Positions 5,862-9,935 of a stretch of 9,935 nt of DNA are shown in pieces (position 1 is the first letter of the stretch; each line of letters opens with the position of its first letter). The position numbers and the translations under genes were made by a program. The notes under the pieces were generated by a model that was given only the letters and a program-made list of their open reading frames with translations, did no database searches and was not told the origin of the DNA. The stretch comes from an uncultured Caulobacterales bacterium (GTDB taxonomy: Bacteria; Pseudomonadota; Alphaproteobacteria; Caulobacterales; Caulobacteraceae), in contig CAIUZX010000430.1 of NCBI GenBank assembly GCA_903903715.1, forward strand, positions 1 to 9,935. Direction: 5' to 3'.

Positions 5862-8800
5862 TCAGTACGGTTTGACGGGGTCGGCCTTGAGCTGCTCCTG
5901 CAGGACGGCGAGGGCCTTTTCGAGCTGGGCGTCCCCGCCGAGGAAGGTGGCGTGCGGCGGATTGTCGATCTCGATATCCGGCGTCACGCCCTTGCCTTCG
6001 ACGAGCTGGGCGCCGTCAGCGAGGGCGTACTGACCAAGCTCCGCCACGCGGGCGCGACCGTTGTCGACCAGGGGGTTGTCGTCGTCGAGCCACACGCCGG
6101 CGCCCGCCGTCCGGCGGCCGATCAGGGGCGCCAGATGCAGGGCCTTGATCCCTGCAGCGAAGGTTTCCCCGTCGGAGTAGGTGCGCTCATCCACCAGCAC
6201 CACGAGATGTCCGCGGAAGGTCTGCTGCATGTTGGTGAAGTGCACGCTTGCGTTTCGCGGCGCCCAGAAGGCCCAGGTGCGGCGGAGCAGCTTTTCGATG
6301 ATCCAGCTGTCGATGCTGCCGCCGTTGTTGCGACGCACGTCGATGATCAGGCCGTCCTTTTCGTACTGCGCATAGAACTCCCGGGCGAAGGCGGCGATAT
6401 CCTCCCCGCCCATGGCCCGCAGATGGAGATAGCCGATCTTCCCGCCGGAGGCGGTCTCCACGCGCCGGCGGCGGTTCTCTTCCCAGTCGCCGTAGCGCAG
6501 GGCGGCGTTGGTCTTGCCGTCAATGGCGACGACCACGGTCTTCACCGTCCGCCCCTTGCGGTTGAGCGTCAGCAGGACCTGATTCCTGGCCTGGTTGGCG
6601 AGGAGGAGGGCGATGTCGGGAACGCCCGCGACCGTCCGGCCATTGACCGAGGTGATCAGGTCGCCTTCCTCTACATCGACCTCGGGCCGTGCGAGGGGCG
6701 CGCGTTCGTCGGGCAGTTCGGGATCGCTGCGATAGATGTGGGCGACGCGATAGCTGTCCGCCTCCCTTTGCAGATCCGCCCCCAGAAAACCGGGCTCCGA
6801 CCCGTCGTGGGCCTTGCGCAGCTCTCCCCTGGCCACCTGGGAGTGGAGGGTTCCGAGCTCGGCGATCATCTGGCCAAGCACGTCGTTCAGCTCGTCCCGC
6901 TCCGTGACCCGGTCGACCAGCGGCGCGTACTTGGCGCGCACGGCGGTCCAGTCGACGCCGCGCATGCGGCTGTCGTAGAAGTATTCCTTGTGCATCAGCC
7001 AGGCGTCGCTGAACATCTGCCGCCACTGAAGCTTCGGATCGACCTCCACGGACCATTCGCCTGCGTGCAGCGTCGCCTTGGCGAAGTCGAAGTCGGGGGC
7101 GAGCTTCCTGTCGGTCGGCAGGATCTGCAACTGGCCCGTCTTGCCCCCCTTGCCCCCGCGCCGCACGAAGATCTTCGACCCGTCGGCCGAGAGCTCGAAG
7201 GACTCCACGTTGCCAAGATAAACGGAGACCTTTTCGCCGTCGTTCTTGATGTCGAAGGTCACAATCGTCCCGGGTTTTTCTTCCTCGGCGTCGGCGAGGA
7301 GATAGAGCCGCTTTCCGTCCGTGGCGAGGGCGCTGTAGTTTCCGGCGTCCACCGGCGCGACGTACAGGCGCTGCGACAGGTTCGCCCAGTCGATCGCGGG
7401 CGCCGGGGCCTTGGGTTTGGCCTTGGCGTCGAGCGCCGGCTTTGCTTTGGGCTTGTCCTCCCCGTCCGCCTCCGGATCCTTGGGCGCCTTGGACGCATCG
7501 GAAAGCTCATCCGCCGCCAGATAAGGGAAGCGCAGGCCGTTCTGCAGCGCCACGGCGTAGACCCGCGTGCGATGATCAAAGGCGGGTCCGAGGTTGCGAT
7601 CGCCCCAAGGCGAGCCCTTCTGCGCCGTGAGCGCCCGGTCGGAGAGGAAGTAGAGCCACTTGCCGTCCGGGGTGAAGGTCGGGCGGCTGGAGGTGTACTT
7701 GGCGGAGGTGACGGTCGCGCGCTGGCCCGTCGCCGGCTCGTACAGGAACACCTGGCTGCGCTCGACGATGGCGCCGGAGCGGACATAGGCGAGGTAGCGC
7801 CCGTCCTTCGACCAGACGAGGTGGTCAATGTCCGGCGACGGGGCCTTCTCGACCTCCGTATTCACGCCGGTTGCGATGTTCAGGAGCAGCAGCCGTCCGT
7901 CGCGGGTCGCCTGTGCGAGCGTCTTCCCGTCGGGCGATAGCCACAGGCCCGTGCGAATCCCCGCGTCGTCATGGGTGATCTGGGCGCGTTCGGACGACCC
8001 GTCCGCGGCCATCCGCCAGATCTCCGTCCCCGTCGCCGAGGACACGGCGGCGTAGACGGTGCGGCCGTCGGGGCTGAGTTGCGCAAGGCGGGGGCGCAGG
8101 TCCCGCGGCAGGTCGATATCCACTCGCCGCATCGCGTTCGGGCCCATGACCGCCACACGGCCGAGCGCCGTCACCACCGCATGCCGTCCGTCCGGCGCGA
8201 ACCTTGCGGACTCGAAGGCGTCGAGGGGCGTCTTGACCACGTGCGTGCGCGTCTGGTCGAAATCGGAGACAAGATCGATGGCGACCTTGCGGTCAGTCTG
8301 ATCCGCCAGGGTGAAGATGTGGATGTCCGCCCCCAGCTGGAAGGCGATCCGGCCCTTCGAGAGACTGGCCGCGCCGATGCAGTAGTCCTTGAAGTGGGTG
8401 AGCTGGCGCCGGTTCTTGCCGTCGAGATCCATGGACCAGAGATTGTCGCACCCGTCGCTGTCGGAGATGACATAGAGCTTGTCCCCCGACAGCATCGGCC
8501 GACGCAGATTGGCCGGCTCATCCGCCGTGATGACCTCCGCCTCACGCGCGCCGGAGAGGTCATAGCGCCAGATGCGCGACATCATCCCGCCGCGGTAGGA
8601 CCGCATGTTGTCGCGCACGTAGCTCCGACCGTAGCGGGTGAAGAAGAGCCATTTCCCGTCCGCCGAGACGGCCGCGTCATTGGCTTCGGCCAGGGGGTAG
8701 GTGTGCCGCCCCAGCGTGCCGGGGTCCACCGCGCTGATCACCAGCTGGCCCGACGGGCCCTTGGCGCTCTGGGTGGCGTAAAGCACCTCTCCGGACGGGG

Positions 8801-9170
8801 TCCAGCCCACCGTCGTCGCCGGGCCGCCGTCGAAGGTCACGCGCTTCGGCGATCCGCCAGTCACGGGGATCACATAGACCTCCTGCGCGCCGTCATAGCT
8901 GGCGTCGAAGGCGATCCACTTCCCGTCGGGGGAGGCCGACGCCCTGGTCTCCTCCGCCGCGTGGGAGGTCAGTCTGGCGGCCGCGCCCCCGTCGAGCGGG
9001 ACGGACCAGAGATCCCCCTCGGCGGTGAAGACCAACTTGTCCGCCGTCAGGGTCGGGAAGCGATAGTATCCCTCGCCTGCGAACGCCTGCGGGGCGGCGA
9101 AGGTCAGCGCCGCTCCCGCCAGCGAGACGACTGACGCCAGCAGGGCTGGCAAACGGGGCGCGCGCGTCAT
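5862..9170 (-). CDS. Exported tricorn-type S41 serine protease
   Basis: A 1102-residue protease of the tricorn branch of family S41, close to the usual length (about 1070). Residues 1-31 are a Sec signal peptide ending AFA|GEG, so it acts in the periplasm. Two beta-propeller regions follow (about 35-300 and 300-690) with PD40-type repeats such as SPDGKWIAF, SPDGRTVYA, SPDGKTLAQ and TPDGKWLYF; in tricorn these feed peptides to the active site. A Lys/Ala/Pro-rich linker lies at about 557-592. The mixed C1 domain (about 715-790) has the AWLMHKEYFYD and MRGVDW signatures and His776 in GTLHSQV. A PDZ domain (about 820-890, GDLITSVNGRTV) precedes the S41 core with nucleophile Ser999 in TYSDGET and Glu1058 in VEGKGVTPDIE. 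The residue before the catalytic His is Leu775, not the Ser of Thermoplasma tricorn. The likely role is degradation of oligopeptides. In-frame TTG 9224 and ATG 9218 starts would lengthen the signal's N-terminus and lack a ribosome binding site. Confidence 0.93.
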   Translation of the reverse strand: MTRAPRLPALLASVVSLAGAALTFAAPQAFAGEGYYRFPTLTADKLVFTAEGDLWSVPLDGGAAARLTSHAAEETRASASPDGKWIAFDASYDGAQEVYVIPVTGGSPKRVTFDGGPATTVGWTPSGEVLYATQSAKGPSGQLVISAVDPGTLGRHTYPLAEANDAAVSADGKWLFFTRYGRSYVRDNMRSYRGGMMSRIWRYDLSGAREAEVITADEPANLRRPMLSGDKLYVISDSDGCDNLWSMDLDGKNRRQLTHFKDYCIGAASLSKGRIAFQLGADIHIFTLADQTDRKVAIDLVSDFDQTRTHVVKTPLDAFESARFAPDGRHAVVTALGRVAVMGPNAMRRVDIDLPRDLRPRLAQLSPDGRTVYAAVSSATGTEIWRMAADGSSERAQITHDDAGIRTGLWLSPDGKTLAQATRDGRLLLLNIATGVNTEVEKAPSPDIDHLVWSKDGRYLAYVRSGAIVERSQVFLYEPATGQRATVTSAKYTSSRPTFTPDGKWLYFLSDRALTAQKGSPWGDRNLGPAFDHRTRVYAVALQNGLRFPYLAADELSDASKAPKDPEADGEDKPKAKPALDAKAKPKAPAPAIDWANLSQRLYVAPVDAGNYSALATDGKRLYLLADAEEEKPGTIVTFDIKNDGEKVSVYLGNVESFELSADGSKIFVRRGGKGGKTGQLQILPTDRKLAPDFDFAKATLHAGEWSVEVDPKLQWRQMFSDAWLMHKEYFYDSRMRGVDWTAVRAKYAPLVDRVTERDELNDVLGQMIAELGTLHSQVARGELRKAHDGSEPGFLGADLQREADSYRVAHIYRSDPELPDERAPLARPEVDVEEGDLITSVNGRTVAGVPDIALLLANQARNQVLLTLNRKGRTVKTVVVAIDGKTNAALRYGDWEENRRRRVETASGGKIGYLHLRAMGGEDIAAFAREFYAQYEKDGLIIDVRRNNGGSIDSWIIEKLLRRTWAFWAPRNASVHFTNMQQTFRGHLVVLVDERTYSDGETFAAGIKALHLAPLIGRRTAGAGVWLDDDNPLVDNGRARVAELGQYALADGAQLVEGKGVTPDIEIDNPPHATFLGGDAQLEKALAVLQEQLKADPVKPY

Positions 9171-9251
9171 GTTCGTCTCGTCGGAGCAAGGGTTTTCACT
9201 GCCGACAGACTGCGACATTCGCAAAACCGATGCAACATGGCCCTCCGGGAC

Positions 9252-9935
9252 TTAACCTGTGACCCCCGTCGCGGAGGGGAACAGGGTAAAGAAGTCCACG
9301 TCATAGGCGTGCTCGGGGTCGTTGCGGACGAACACGTCGAGGCGCTGGGCGTCCTCGCCGACCAGGATCCGCCACTTTTCGTTGCGCACGCCGTCGAGGA
9401 TTACCTTCGAGGCCTCCGCCGCCGTCATCGGGGCGTTGTCGCGGAAGCCGTCGGCCATCATCTTGACGAAACCCGCGATCATCTCGTCGGTGAGCTGCGC
9501 ATCGTCGAGACCTCTGGCGCGGACCATGCCTCGCGCATTGGCGATCTCATCGGCGGTCATCGCGCCGTCGTCCTCATCCTCGCGGCCCGAGAGCACCTTG
9601 CGGGAGTTGGCGACGATCTCGGTGCCGATGTGGCCGGGCATGACCACTGAACACTTCACGTGCGGGGCGTTGACCTTGAGGTCGGTCATCAGGGCCTCGG
9701 TAAAGCCCTTCACCGCGAACTTGGCTGCCGAATAGGCCGTGTGCGGCGTCGTCTGGCCGATGGAGGCGTAGAAGCCATTGACGCTGGAGGTGTTGGTGAT
9801 GTGCCCGGCCGTCGACTTGATCACCAGCGGCAGGAACACCCGCGTGCAGATATAGACCCCGCCCCAGCAGACGTTGAAGGTCCGCTCCCAGCTCTCCCGC
9901 GGGTCGGTGATGATCGAGCCGCCGCCGCCGATGCC
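9252..9935 (-). CDS. SDR-family NAD(P)-dependent oxidoreductase (partial, 5' end missing)
   Basis: The last 227 residues of a short-chain dehydrogenase/reductase; the frame is open to the right edge. The visible part begins at GIGGGGSII, just after the usual NAG motif, so the TGxxxGIG cofactor-binding loop lies outside the window. The catalytic residues are seen in order: Ser in NTSSVNG, then YSAAK supplying Tyr and Lys, followed by the MPGHIGTE cofactor/substrate loop. An acidic stretch (REDEDDG) sits in the variable substrate-lid region, and the C-terminus after about 100 further residues is specific to the subfamily. Whether it uses NAD or NADP, and the alcohol/ketone substrate, cannot be read. 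Its stop lies 81 bp upstream of the protease start on the same strand, so read-through is possible, but the functions show no obvious link. Confidence 0.92.
   Translation of the reverse strand, partial: GIGGGGSIITDPRESWERTFNVCWGGVYICTRVFLPLVIKSTAGHITNTSSVNGFYASIGQTTPHTAYSAAKFAVKGFTEALMTDLKVNAPHVKCSVVMPGHIGTEIVANSRKVLSGREDEDDGAMTADEIANARGMVRARGLDDAQLTDEMIAGFVKMMADGFRDNAPMTAAEASKVILDGVRNEKWRILVGEDAQRLDVFVRNDPEHAYDVDFFTLFPSATGVTG

Noticed and set aside
5952..9134. Two very long plus-strand open frames (about 5952-7940 and 7971-9134) opposite the protease gene.
   Set aside because: They are antisense shadows of a GC-rich gene. The minus-strand frame has signal peptide, repeats and catalytic motifs, while the plus-strand translations are low-complexity Arg/Gly/Val/Asp-rich sequences without domains.
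1..9935. CRISPR arrays, insertion sequences, tRNA or rRNA genes and attachment sites.
   Set aside because: No regularly spaced repeats, transposase motifs, terminal repeats or RNA gene signatures were seen on either strand.

Overview
This is a GC-rich chromosomal segment with GGAG-type ribosome binding sites. TonB-dependent receptor, hybrid histidine kinase and bacterial tricorn-type S41 peptidase genes lie close together. That mix fits an alphaproteobacterium, most likely of the Caulobacterales (Caulobacter, Phenylobacterium or Brevundimonas type). This placement is inference from protein style; no rRNA or other marker is present.

Layout from left to right: (1) the last 43 codons of a TonB-dependent outer-membrane receptor, translationally coupled (overlapping TGATG) to a 12-helix MFS transporter, a plausible outer/inner membrane uptake pair. 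(2) A large membrane-bound hybrid histidine kinase (membrane sensor, PAS, HisKA, HATPase, REC) with no partner response regulator in the window. (3) A small Cro/C1-type HTH regulator on the minus strand, convergent with the kinase and divergent from the next gene. (4) A GNAT-like protein of 271 residues with an unrecognised Trp- and His-rich C-terminal extension. It is read from a promoter that overlaps the regulator's promoter almost exactly, and it ends at a strong intrinsic terminator. (5) A stand-alone transcription unit for a 90-residue single-helix membrane protein, with its own extended -10 promoter and a second strong terminator. (6) A short gap that may hold a decayed coding fragment. 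(7) On the minus strand, the 3' part of an SDR oxidoreductase running off the right edge, followed 81 bp downstream by an exported full-length tricorn-like serine protease (two beta-propellers, PDZ, S41 core).

Most of the window is ordinary, recognisable housekeeping or accessory content. The least explained part is about 3.77-5.75 kb: regulator, GNAT-like protein and small membrane protein, with AT-rich regulatory gaps. If an uncharacterised system exists here, this is the best candidate, but the sequence alone does not show that these genes act together. The two intrinsic terminators separate the small membrane protein from its neighbours.
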